Part shown: positions 1 to 7,593 of the stretch, in pieces
Numbering within the stretch: position 1 is the first letter of the stretch
Layout of the letters: every line of letters starts with the position of its first letter
Source of the DNA: DAOPYE01 sp035352715
Lineage (GTDB): Bacteria; Acidobacteriota; Holophagae; Holophagales; Holophagaceae
Assembly: GCA_035352715.1 (NCBI GenBank)
Contig: DAOPYE010000016.1
Coordinates: 1-38,141 of the forward strand
DNA length: 38,141 nt
Reading direction: 5' to 3'
Position numbers and translations under genes: made by a program
Notes under the pieces: model-generated
Seen by the model: only the letters and a program-made list of their open reading frames with translations
Told to the model about the DNA's origin: nothing
Database searches by the model: none

Positions 1-75
1 GGCCGCGTCATCCAGCGCTTCGAGGGCGTGCGGTCCGCCGAGGATCTCGTCCAGGCCCTGGAGGCCGCGAAGTAA
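1..75 (+). CDS. C-terminal fragment of a thioredoxin-like protein (5' end outside window)
   Basis: The window opens inside a plus-strand reading frame that ends in TAA at 73-75. The visible 24 residues (GRVIQRFEGVRSAEDLVQAL and four more) resemble the last strand and helix of a thioredoxin fold, where a glycine-led strand is followed by a short acidic helix. The CxxC active site would lie upstream and cannot be seen, so the assignment rests on the tail only. It could be another small alpha/beta protein. A 59-bp gap separates it from the serine acetyltransferase gene on the same strand, so the two may be co-transcribed. Confidence 0.45.
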   Translation, partial: GRVIQRFEGVRSAEDLVQALEAAK

Positions 76-134
76 CCCGACCCGTGTCGGCGCATCCAAA
101 GTCAGACTAGGCTGAAACCCTACCTGGAGCCCTC

Positions 135-1097
135 ATGAGCGCAGCTTCACCCCTCGAGCTATCCAGCCTGGTGAAGGCCATGGTGGCCAGCTATCAATCG
201 GAGCCGCGCACCAGCCACATCAGTCCCGCGAACCTGCCCAGCCGGGATGCGGTCATCGAGATCATCAAGCTGCTGCGCGTGCTGCTCTTCCCCGGCTATT
301 TCGGCAAGCAGGATCTCCACCCAGACGCCCTGGCCTTTCATGTCGGGGACAACCTGAGCACCCTGCGCGACATGCTGCTGGAGCAGATTGGCGCGGCCCT
401 GCGCCACCGGGCGGTGCGCGGCGGCGCCTGCGCCCCGGCGGACACGGATCCGGAAATCGTGAAGGGCAAGGCCGAAGCTGTGGTCGTGGATTTTCTGCAA
501 ACCCTGCCGCGCCTGCGCGAACTGCTGGCCACAGATGTACAGGCAGCCTTCGACGGCGACCCCGCGGCCACCTGCCTGGACGAAATCATCTTCTCCTACC
601 CCGGCCTCTTTGCCGTAACGGTGCATCGCATCGCCCACGAGCTGCACCTGCTGGGCGTGCCGATGATCCCGCGCATCATGAGCGAATACGCGCACAGCCG
701 CACGGGCGTTGACATCCATCCGGGCGCGACCATCGGCGATTCCTTCTTCATCGACCACGGCACGGGCATCGTCATCGGCGAGACCGTCATCATCGGCAAG
801 CACGTGAAGCTCTATCAGGGCGTGACGCTGGGCGCGCTGTCCACGCGGGGCGGACAGAGCCTGCGCGGCGTGAAGCGCCATCCCACGCTGGAGGACGGCG
901 TGACCATCTACTCCGGCGCCTCCGTCCTGGGCGGGGATACGGTCATCGGCGAAGGGGCCGTCATCAACGGCAACGCCTTCGTCACCGCCTCCGTACCCGC
1001 GCAGACCCGCGTCAGCGTCAAGAACCCCGAGCTGCAGTACCGCAACAGCCAGCCCAGGGAATTCGTCCAGGACCTCCCCTGGGATTGGGTCATCTGA
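135..1097 (+). CDS. cysE: Serine O-acetyltransferase (CysE/EpsC type)
   Basis: The enzyme acetylates L-serine with acetyl-CoA to O-acetylserine, the committed step of cysteine synthesis, in the cytoplasm. The 320-residue product has a long helical N-terminal half (about 1-185) followed by a hexapeptide-repeat left-handed beta helix (about 190-300). The residues matching the catalytic Asp and His of the family are visible: Asp193 in VDIHPG, His208 in DHGTG and His249 in RHP. The long N-terminus and the C-terminal extension suit the EpsC-like branch better than the shorter E. coli CysE. The ATG has GGAG just upstream. The partner O-acetylserine sulfhydrylase is not in this window. The gene converges on the sensor kinase with a 28-bp gap. 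Confidence 0.93.
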   Translation: MSAASPLELSSLVKAMVASYQSEPRTSHISPANLPSRDAVIEIIKLLRVLLFPGYFGKQDLHPDALAFHVGDNLSTLRDMLLEQIGAALRHRAVRGGACAPADTDPEIVKGKAEAVVVDFLQTLPRLRELLATDVQAAFDGDPAATCLDEIIFSYPGLFAVTVHRIAHELHLLGVPMIPRIMSEYAHSRTGVDIHPGATIGDSFFIDHGTGIVIGETVIIGKHVKLYQGVTLGALSTRGGQSLRGVKRHPTLEDGVTIYSGASVLGGDTVIGEGAVINGNAFVTASVPAQTRVSVKNPELQYRNSQPREFVQDLPWDWVI

Positions 1098-1125
1098 TTC
1101 CGCAGAGGATTCCCGCGAGCTCCAC

Positions 1126-2481
1126 TCAGCCCTTGGGGATCCGCAGCACGGCCCGGACGCCGCAGGCCTCGCGGTTGGCCAGCATCAGGGTGCCACCGTG
1201 CCCCTCGGCCACCTGCCGGGCCAGCAGCAGGCCAATGCCGCTGCCGCCAGGCTTGGTGGTGAAGAAGGGGACGAACAGATTGCCGCCCTTGGGCAGGCCG
1301 GGGCCTTCGTCCTCGATGACGAATTCGCCCCAGGCGCCGTCTTCGCGCCAGGTGAGGCTGACGCCGCCGCCCGTCTCCTGGACGGCGTCCACGGCGTTGC
1401 GCACCAGGTTGATCAGGGCCTGCTCCAGCTGATCCGCATCCGCTTCCAGGCGCAGCTCCGGGCCGGGAAGGACGCGCACCCCCAGGCGGGTTTCCAGGGC
1501 CGAGGCCTTGCGCACCAGCATCCCCGCATCCAGCGGGGCCTTCCGGGGATCCGGCAGCCGGGCCAGGCGCGTGTAGGCGTCCATGAACCGGCCCAGGGCC
1601 TGCGCACGCGAAGCGATGATGGACAATCCCTGTCGCGCGTCTTCCATCCAGTCCTCTTCGCGGCGCTCGATGATCCGCTCGATGCTGCCGGAAAGCGACT
1701 GGATGGGGGCCAGCGAATTATTGATCTCGTGCCCCAGCACCCGCACCAGCCGCTGCCAGGCGCGCCGTTCTTCCTCGCGCAGCGTGCGCGTGAGATCCGA
1801 AAGCACCAGCATCGTGTGGGGGAAACCGCCCTGGCGGATGGCCGTGCGCCGCACCTCGAAACGCCCGGCACGACCGGGCAGCGAGAGATCCACCAGGCGC
1901 ACGTCCTCGCCTTCCAGGGCTTCGGAAAGCCCGAGCGAACGCGCGGACGCGCCCAGCAGGCCGTCCGTTCGCAGACTGCCGGATCGCGGTTGCATCCTCT
2001 CGCTGGGGCGCCCCAGCAGCGCCTCGCCCGCGCGGTTCACCAAGCGAAGCACATCGCCTTCGTCGAAGGCAAAGACCGCCACGTCAATTTCCGAGATGAC
2101 CGCGGTCAGCAGCGCCGTGGCTTCGGTGGCCTTCAGCCGCTGCTGCTGCAGCAACTCGGAGAGCCCGTTCAGTTCGCGAAAGACGGAATCCAGCGCGTCG
2201 TCATCCACCTTCTCGCGCGCCCGCGCACGAAAGGAGTAATCGCCTTCGCGCAACGCCGCGACGAGATTCGAAAGGGTCTGCAGCGGATGTTCCGAGCGCA
2301 CCCTCAGCTCGCGCAGCGCCGCCAACAGGGCGACGACGGCGACGCCCAAAAGTCCCAGGCGCAGCCACAGCGGCCCGTAAATTCGAGGAGCAAGGCACGC
2401 CCACGCCACCAGGCCCAGCATCGGCGCAGCGCCCAGCAGCACCAAGAGCTGGAGTCGGCGGTGGTGCGAGAAGCGACTCAT
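1126..2481 (-). CDS. Sensor histidine kinase, NtrY-like, partner of the adjacent NtrC-type regulator
   Basis: This 451-residue membrane kinase has two N-terminal hydrophobic segments (about 10-30 and 38-55), a HAMP-like linker (about 56-115), a PAS-like region (about 120-230), a HisKA domain with phospho-acceptor His251 in LGHEINN, and a HATPase domain ending with the G boxes DEGPGLP and GGSGIGLLLA. The two membrane segments are almost contiguous, so there is little periplasmic sensing surface. The signal may be membrane-borne or cytoplasmic through the PAS domain. The start codon overlaps the stop codon of the upstream regulator gene (ATGA at 2478-2481), which implies translational coupling. 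Kinases of this shape paired with a sigma-54 regulator are often found near MacA/MacB-like transport genes, and such an operon lies at 7594-19678 here. Confidence 0.9.
   Translation of the reverse strand: MSRFSHHRRLQLLVLLGAAPMLGLVAWACLAPRIYGPLWLRLGLLGVAVVALLAALRELRVRSEHPLQTLSNLVAALREGDYSFRARAREKVDDDALDSVFRELNGLSELLQQQRLKATEATALLTAVISEIDVAVFAFDEGDVLRLVNRAGEALLGRPSERMQPRSGSLRTDGLLGASARSLGLSEALEGEDVRLVDLSLPGRAGRFEVRRTAIRQGGFPHTMLVLSDLTRTLREEERRAWQRLVRVLGHEINNSLAPIQSLSGSIERIIERREEDWMEDARQGLSIIASRAQALGRFMDAYTRLARLPDPRKAPLDAGMLVRKASALETRLGVRVLPGPELRLEADADQLEQALINLVRNAVDAVQETGGGVSLTWREDGAWGEFVIEDEGPGLPKGGNLFVPFFTTKPGGSGIGLLLARQVAEGHGGTLMLANREACGVRAVLRIPKG
1620..1636. repeat. Near-match of the dispersed palindrome (TGGACA-N5-TGTCGC)
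   Basis: Ten of twelve arm positions match TGGACA-N5-TGTCCA. It is inside the NtrY-like kinase gene. Confidence 0.45.
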
Positions 2482-3857
2482 ATGCCCAGACCGCCGCCCG
2501 GGGCAGTGACGCTGATGCCCAGTTTCTGCATGCGGCGATACATGGCGCTGCGCGAAAGCCCCATGGCTTCGGCCGCGGCCGTGGCGTTGCCGTGGCGGGC
2601 CAGGGCCTTGCGGATGAGCAGGGCTTCCACCTCTTCCAGGCTGAGATCGTTCAGACCGGAATCCCCACCTGTGCGGTTCAACAGCAGATCCGAGGCGCCG
2701 ATGAGCCTGCCCTGCGCCATCAGCACGGCGCGTTCCACCGCGTGGTCCAGCTCGCGCACATTGCCCGGCCAGGCGTGCTGTTCCAGCGCGCGCAGCGCGG
2801 GTTCATCGAATCCCTCGACGACCTTGCGATACTTGCGGGCGTGCGTCGCCAGGAAACTGGCCGCCAGCATGGGGATATCCTCGCGGCGCTCCCGCAGGGG
2901 CGGCAGGCGCAATTCGACGGTGTTCAGGCGGAAGTAGAGATCTCGCCGAAAGCGCGCCTGGGCCACTTCGGATTCCAGATCCGCGTTGGTCGCGCTCAGC
3001 AGGCGCACATCCACGCGCTGGGTGCGGCTGGAGCCCACGCGCTCGAACTCGCCCGTCTCCAGCACCCGCAGCAGCTTGGTCTGCAGCGAGGCGGGCGCAT
3101 TGCCGATCTCGTCCAGAAACAGCGTGCCGCCGTCCGCCAGTTCGAAGCGCCCCGCCCGATCCTGCCGCGCATCCGTGAACGCGCCCTTCACGTGGCCGAA
3201 CAGCTCGCTCTCCAGAAGGGATTCGGAAAAACCACCCGCGTTGAGCGTGATGAAGGGCGCCTTGGAGCGGCCGGACGCCTCGTGGATGCAGCGCGCGATG
3301 AGGCTCTTGCCGCTGCCGTTCTCGCCCATGATCAGGACCGGCGCATCCGAAGGCGCCACGCGCTCGACCAGCGCCATCACGGGCTCCATGGCCCGGGAGC
3401 GCGCCAGGAAGACCGGCGCATCCTCGCCGCGCAGCAGACGGTTTTCGTCCTCCAGACGCCGCGCCTGACGCAGCGCCGAAGCCAGATCCAGCTGGGTGCG
3501 CAGCGTGGCGAGCAGCCGCGCGTTTTCCCACGGCTTCTGGACGAAATCCTTCGCGCCTCGCCGCATGGCCTCCACCGCCAGCGCGATGCTGCCCCACGCC
3601 GTCATCACCACCACCGGCAGCGACGCATCCAGCTCCCGCAGACGATCCAGCAGCGCCAGCCCCTCGTCCCCCGAGGTCGTGTCCTGGCTGTAGTTCATAT
3701 CCATGAGCACCAGATCCGGCCTGGATATCTCCACCGCCGCGATAGCGAGCTTGGGCGACGCGGCGGTATCCACGCGAAATCCTTCGGATTTCAGGAACAG
3801 CCGAAGGCTCTCCCGGACATCGGGCTGATCGTCGGAGATGAGGATGCGGGCCGGCAT
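2478..3857 (-). CDS. Sigma-54-dependent response regulator, NtrC family
   Basis: The 459-residue protein activates sigma-54 promoters. A receiver domain (about 1-120) carries phospho-acceptor Asp53 in LVLMDMNY and the conserved Lys in QKPW. A central AAA+ domain follows, with Walker A GENGSGKS at about 178-185, the sigma-54 contact loop GAFTDA at about 225-230 and Walker B GTLFLDEIG. A Fis-type helix-turn-helix lies at about 415-450 (NATAAAEAMGLSRSAMYRRM). The loop reads GAFTDA where the canonical form is GAFTGA, a variant seen in other members. I chose the ATG at 3857; the reading frame also extends to a TTG at 3875, but the receiver fold begins at MPARILISDD. No good Shine-Dalgarno sequence is visible for either. 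The gene overlaps the downstream kinase gene by four bases. Confidence 0.92.
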   Translation of the reverse strand: MPARILISDDQPDVRESLRLFLKSEGFRVDTAASPKLAIAAVEISRPDLVLMDMNYSQDTTSGDEGLALLDRLRELDASLPVVVMTAWGSIALAVEAMRRGAKDFVQKPWENARLLATLRTQLDLASALRQARRLEDENRLLRGEDAPVFLARSRAMEPVMALVERVAPSDAPVLIMGENGSGKSLIARCIHEASGRSKAPFITLNAGGFSESLLESELFGHVKGAFTDARQDRAGRFELADGGTLFLDEIGNAPASLQTKLLRVLETGEFERVGSSRTQRVDVRLLSATNADLESEVAQARFRRDLYFRLNTVELRLPPLRERREDIPMLAASFLATHARKYRKVVEGFDEPALRALEQHAWPGNVRELDHAVERAVLMAQGRLIGASDLLLNRTGGDSGLNDLSLEEVEALLIRKALARHGNATAAAEAMGLSRSAMYRRMQKLGISVTAPGGGLGI

Positions 3858-3979
3858 GCAGACAGTATCGAACAAAACCGCTGATCAACACACACGTTGC
3901 CCTTCGCCGAACCAGCCACAATCTCAACCCTGGCGCCATTGGGGGTAGAGCAGTTCGTTAGGGTACCGACAAAGAGTTC

Positions 3980-4122
3980 ACCACCAAGACACCAAGAAGG
4001 CACCAAGAGGCACCAAGAAATGCCAAGAAGGGCTGGGAATGACTGGGCATGTCGTCTGCCGATCATTCCTGCTTGGCGCTCTTCGTGTTGCCTGCGCAGC
4101 AGGCCTTGGTGCCCTTGGTGGT
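3980..4122. repeat. Inverted-repeat element built from CACCAAG units
   Basis: The left end holds five tandem variants of CACCAAGA, and the right end carries the inverse (CCTTGGTG twice). The terminal ACCACCAAG at 3980 pairs with CTTGGTGGT ending at 4122. Inner segments also pair imperfectly: GGGAATGA near 4036 with TCATTCCTG near 4063. The whole ~143 bp could therefore fold as one long hairpin. It sits between the divergently placed start of the regulator gene and the stop of the DUF2752 gene, almost touching that stop codon. Similar short-unit dispersed repeats exist in many environmental bacterial genomes. It may be a MITE/REP-like element or act as a terminator. Only one copy is present in this window. 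Confidence 0.7.
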
Positions 4123-4125
4123 AAA

Positions 4126-4560
4126 TCATTTCCCCGCGAAATGCCGCCACAGGTTCACACTCCAGGCCACGACCATGAGCGCGACGGTCGCGGGCACCAG
4201 CGCTCTCCGCAGGCGCTTCCATGTCGCATCCAGCAGATCGCGGTTCATGCACACCTGCGCCACGGCAAGCAGGAAGATCGCCCAGGCGGCGGCGTAGATC
4301 GCGGGCGACGCCAGGTTCATCCGCAGGGCTTCCTGCAGATGGCCATGCCCCAACGCCACAAAGCCGCGCGTCATGCCGCAGGACGCGCAGGGCAGGCCCG
4401 TCGCCCGATTGAACAGGCAGGGCGCGCCCCAGCGCGTGGAATGGGCGATCAGCGAGATGAACACCGCGCCCCCCGAAAGCACCAAGCCCGGCACCGCGCG
4501 ATGCCGGGGCTGGATGTCTCGGAACGCGTTCAGGGCCGGGTTGCCAAAGCGCATTTTCAT
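4126..4560 (-). CDS. DUF2752 family membrane protein
   Basis: This 144-residue integral membrane protein carries the family's hallmark PCASCGMTR at about 76-84. Hydrophobic segments flank it (about 25-45, 95-115 and 120-138). The function of DUF2752 is not established; the conserved Cys pair is suggestive but unexplained. The ATG at 4560 overlaps the TGA of the upstream duplicated-TM2 gene (ATGA), so the two are translationally coupled. TM2 and DUF2752 genes are often adjacent in bacteria, which supports the call. The 3' end abuts the CACCAAG inverted-repeat element. Confidence 0.85.
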   Translation of the reverse strand: MKMRFGNPALNAFRDIQPRHRAVPGLVLSGGAVFISLIAHSTRWGAPCLFNRATGLPCASCGMTRGFVALGHGHLQEALRMNLASPAIYAAAWAIFLLAVAQVCMNRDLLDATWKRLRRALVPATVALMVVAWSVNLWRHFAGK

Positions 4561-5006
4561 CCGTTGAACTGAAGCGAATTGCCCTCACTGTCGCGGCGAG
4601 AGCCGATGCCCGTGAGGATCACGTCGATCAGGGCCCAGATGCCGCATCCCCCGCAGGTGATCAGCTTCAGCACGCCCAGACCCGTGTTTCCCAGATAGAA
4701 CTGATCCACGCCGAAGGTGCCCAGGAAAGCCGCCAACAGGTAGGTCACCGCCTGTGGCCGGGAAGGCGTGCCCACGGGCGCTTCGCGCTGCAGCGGCAGG
4801 CCCTCCGCATCCTTCATCATCCCGCAGCCCGTCAGGATCACGTCGATCATCGCCCAAATGCCAACCCCTCCGCAGGTGACCAGTTTCAGCACACCCAAAC
4901 CGGTCTGCCCCAGGTAGAAGCGGTCCGCGCCGAAGATTCCCAGGAAGTAACTCAGCAGGAATGTGACGCTTTGGGACTTATCGGAAACGAGTTCCTGATC
5001 GGACAT
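4557..5006 (-). CDS. Membrane protein with two tandem TM2 domains
   Basis: The 149-residue product contains two copies of the TM2 module, at about 11-68 and 83-142. Each has a hydrophobic hairpin with the G-x-D-x-F-Y-L-G motif (GADRFYLGQ and GVDQFYLGN) followed by LGVLKL and TCGG-x-GIWA-x-IDVILTG. The copies are very alike, which points to internal duplication. TM2 proteins usually carry one module, and their role is poorly known. I chose the ATG at 5006 because GGAGG lies five bases upstream; the in-frame GTG at 5018 would overlap that ribosome site. The stop overlaps the start of the DUF2752 gene. Confidence 0.88.
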   Translation of the reverse strand: MSDQELVSDKSQSVTFLLSYFLGIFGADRFYLGQTGLGVLKLVTCGGVGIWAMIDVILTGCGMMKDAEGLPLQREAPVGTPSRPQAVTYLLAAFLGTFGVDQFYLGNTGLGVLKLITCGGCGIWALIDVILTGIGSRRDSEGNSLQFNG

Positions 5007-5087
5007 GCAGGCCTCCACGGGGGATCCGACATCTTAGCGTGCAAGACTTGCAATGCGTAGCTTTCCGAAGGGGATGCGGTCAACGGC

Positions 5088-6209
5088 TCACTGCTGCCAG
5101 GAAAGCGATCCGGCATCCAGCGCGATTTCGTAGAAGCCATGCGCGTTCCAGGGAAGCACGACGCCGCCCTGGCTCAGGGTCCCGCCGTCCACCCGCACCC
5201 GGAGGTACTGACCCTGAGGGAAGCGCTGGGGCAGCGTCCAGGTCCAGGTCTTGGAGGTCGCATCCCCCTGGGGCTGGATGGTCGCGAACAGCTTCTGGGC
5301 CATCCAGTACGCGCCGACGCGCTCCACGGTATCCATCCAGAGATTACCGTTCCCGACGCCGTGGTTGATGCTCTTCACGACAGACGTGCAGTTGACGGCC
5401 GCATACCAGTTATCGCCCGGCAGCAGGGAATGGAACATGAAGATGACCCAGGATTTTTCGCTGGCGCTCTGATCCAGGACGGGATTGAAGTCGCTCTCGG
5501 TCTGCCCGGCCTGCGCGAAATAGATTGGGAGCTCCAAAGGCTTCGTGCCATCCAGCGGCTTGATGGTCCCCGAATTGATCGTGCGGGCGAACAGGAACTT
5601 GCCGTTGAGCGAGGGCTCCCAGGTCAAATCCCCGTTGGGGTAGGCAAAGGAACAGGGCGTCGTCTGGCCCAGGACGTTCTCGATGTAGTCCGAGCACTGG
5701 ACGATGTCCTGGGCGCTGGCGCTGGCGCCGGAGTATTCGCTGATCGCCTTGTGGGTGCCGGAGTGATTGCCGATCTCGCAGCCCGAAGCCATTGCGTCTT
5801 TCCACGTCGTTTCGTAATTGGCGAGCGTGCTCAGCGAAGGGTAGATGTAGAACGTCATCGGAACGCCGGTGGCCTTGAGCTCTGGCCAATGGGCGATGTG
5901 CGAAGGCTGGCCGTCGTCAAAACTGTAAGAAGCCGCGCCGCTGAACCCCGCCCAGTTCAGGACGGAAAGGTTGCATCCGGTGCCCGCAGGCGCCGCCTCC
6001 GACCCGGTCCCCGGCATCGCCAATCCCGAAACGCTGGACTTCGGCAACGGCGTTGGCGCAGGTGTCGCTGTCGGCGTGGGCGTGGGTGTAGGCGTCGCTG
6101 TTGGTGTGGCAATGGGTGTGGATGAACCACCTCCTGAGCCCGAACAGGCGATGAACGCGCCGCCAAGACAGGAGATGAACGTGCAGAGCAGCAGGGGTCT
6201 GAAACGCAT
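5088..6209 (-). CDS. Polysaccharide deacetylase-like lipoprotein (NodB/CE4 domain) with Thr-Pro linker
   Basis: This 373-residue predicted exported protein has a signal peptide ending in a lipobox-like IAC (Cys22), a Ser/Gly stretch, then a linker of alternating Thr-Pro (about 30-55). A NodB homology domain follows, with the metal triad visible as Asp-Asp in SFDDG and two His in HSGTHK. It should remove N- or O-acetyl groups from a polysaccharide. A C-terminal beta-rich region (about 310-373) follows the catalytic domain. The ATG at 6209 is preferred over a TTG at 6224 because AGGA lies just upstream and the signal peptide starts there. The gene follows a CE2-like acetyl esterase on the same strand (103-bp gap), so both may act on acetylated glycans outside the cell. 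The substrate is unknown. Confidence 0.85.
   Translation of the reverse strand: MRFRPLLLCTFISCLGGAFIACSGSGGGSSTPIATPTATPTPTPTPTATPAPTPLPKSSVSGLAMPGTGSEAAPAGTGCNLSVLNWAGFSGAASYSFDDGQPSHIAHWPELKATGVPMTFYIYPSLSTLANYETTWKDAMASGCEIGNHSGTHKAISEYSGASASAQDIVQCSDYIENVLGQTTPCSFAYPNGDLTWEPSLNGKFLFARTINSGTIKPLDGTKPLELPIYFAQAGQTESDFNPVLDQSASEKSWVIFMFHSLLPGDNWYAAVNCTSVVKSINHGVGNGNLWMDTVERVGAYWMAQKLFATIQPQGDATSKTWTWTLPQRFPQGQYLRVRVDGGTLSQGGVVLPWNAHGFYEIALDAGSLSWQQ
6055..6125. repeat. Simple repeat encoding the Thr-Pro linker
   Basis: This stretch is a degenerate hexanucleotide-like repeat of ggt/gtg/gcg units (minus strand ACN-CCN). It encodes the Thr-Pro linker of the deacetylase lipoprotein. Such tracts can change length by slippage in multiples of six bases without breaking the frame. 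Confidence 0.7.
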
Positions 6210-6312
6210 GGAGATCCTGTTCAAACGGAAAAGGGGCTAAACAAAAGGAGCGTCAAGGTCCGATACCCTCGACGCCCCATGAATCCATCCGATTGCCAAA
6301 GGCCTTATTGAA

Positions 6313-7485
6313 TCACCACTGCTCGCCGACCACGGCCTGGATTTCAGCCGTGAGTGCCTGCGCCATCTTCTGGTGCCGGGCGGCAGAGGGGTGCCAGTCC
6401 GCGCCATAGCCATCCGAACCGTCCTGGGTGGGGAATTGGATGAAGTGGATCCGCGCATCGCCCGCGGCGTTCAGGGGCTGGACCACGCCCCCCTGGATCG
6501 CCCCAACAGCAGCGGCCAAGGCATCTCCCGAAAGCATGGGCCCCACGGCGCAGAAGATGTGGGCCTGGGGGTAATGGCTGCGAACGTTTGCAACCAGCGC
6601 CTGATAGTCCTGCGCGAACGCCTCGGCGCTGAAGCCGGGACGGCCCAGGTTGCTGAAGTCGTTCGTCCCCAGATTGATGACCACCACCTGCGGCGTCCAT
6701 TGCGAGAAATCCCACAGGCTGGAGGCCTCATCCGCCAGGGCGCGCGCGTAGAGCTTGGGCATCAGGTCGTCGCGGCCCCCGCCGTAGTTCATGAACGCGC
6801 CCTTCCCGGACCAGGCGACGATGCAGGGCTCGGCGGAAAGATTGTTCGCCGTGAGCATGTCGTAGGCCGCGTTCACATTCTCCGTCTCGGTCGTGAAGCG
6901 GTCCGTGGCCTTCTCCGCCTCGTTGCCGTAGCCGCAGCTGATGGAATCGCCGATGAATTCGATGCGCCGCGCGGGCCTGGCCGGAGGCGACAGCAACTGT
7001 CCATTTCCCACCGAGAAGCCCTGATACTGCAATTGCCCCAGGAAGGCCTCGTTGCGCTTGGTCACGCGGACGCGGTGGGGACCAGCAGGCAGGCCGCTGG
7101 CCAGGCGATAGGTCCCATCGCGGTCGATGGCCAGCTTGGTCGCCGGAGCCTGGTCGATGCGGACATCCAGGTACGTGGTCGCCAAGCCAGAATCAGCGGG
7201 CATGCCGGTCCGAGCCAGCGCGATGCTGATCTCCGTGCCATCGAAAGCCGCTTCCAGCGTAGACCCGGACCACGAACAACGAGGCCCCGCAGGCTGGCTG
7301 TGATCAAAACGCCCGATGTAGTTCACCTGGGTCTTCCAGTTCGGATCAATCGCCCGCACCGCAGTGGAAGGCGTCGCGCGGACTTTGGACGTCGTCACGC
7401 CGCAGCCGATGGGCAGAATCAGCAGACAACCAAACATGACCGCCTGAAGACGGTGCCATCGAATGGGGGAAAGACCAGGATTCAT
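6313..7485 (-). CDS. SGNH/GDSL-type acetyl esterase lipoprotein, CE2-like
   Basis: The 390-residue product is predicted to deacetylate polysaccharides. The lipobox PIGC puts the lipidated Cys at 28. Residues about 45-180 form a beta-rich N-terminal domain with YIGRFDHS and CSWSGS, typical of carbohydrate esterase family 2. The SGNH catalytic domain follows: nucleophile Ser in FIGDSISCGYG, the NLGTND block and the DWHPSAARH block with the catalytic Asp/His. I chose the ATG at 7485 because GAGGTGG lies just upstream; the frame stays open to 7530 without a better start. The neighbouring NodB-type deacetylase suggests a small extracellular deacetylation set. CE2 assignment is by motif order only; another SGNH esterase is possible. 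Confidence 0.86.
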   Translation of the reverse strand: MNPGLSPIRWHRLQAVMFGCLLILPIGCGVTTSKVRATPSTAVRAIDPNWKTQVNYIGRFDHSQPAGPRCSWSGSTLEAAFDGTEISIALARTGMPADSGLATTYLDVRIDQAPATKLAIDRDGTYRLASGLPAGPHRVRVTKRNEAFLGQLQYQGFSVGNGQLLSPPARPARRIEFIGDSISCGYGNEAEKATDRFTTETENVNAAYDMLTANNLSAEPCIVAWSGKGAFMNYGGGRDDLMPKLYARALADEASSLWDFSQWTPQVVVINLGTNDFSNLGRPGFSAEAFAQDYQALVANVRSHYPQAHIFCAVGPMLSGDALAAAVGAIQGGVVQPLNAAGDARIHFIQFPTQDGSDGYGADWHPSAARHQKMAQALTAEIQAVVGEQW

Positions 7486-7593
7486 CGCCACCTCGAAAGC
7501 AAAAACATAGCGCAAAACGCGGATTACCACGCGGACACGGCGCCAGGGAACCAGCCCGCAGCGCCGTGTTTCACGGGTTGAACCTCCGGTGGA

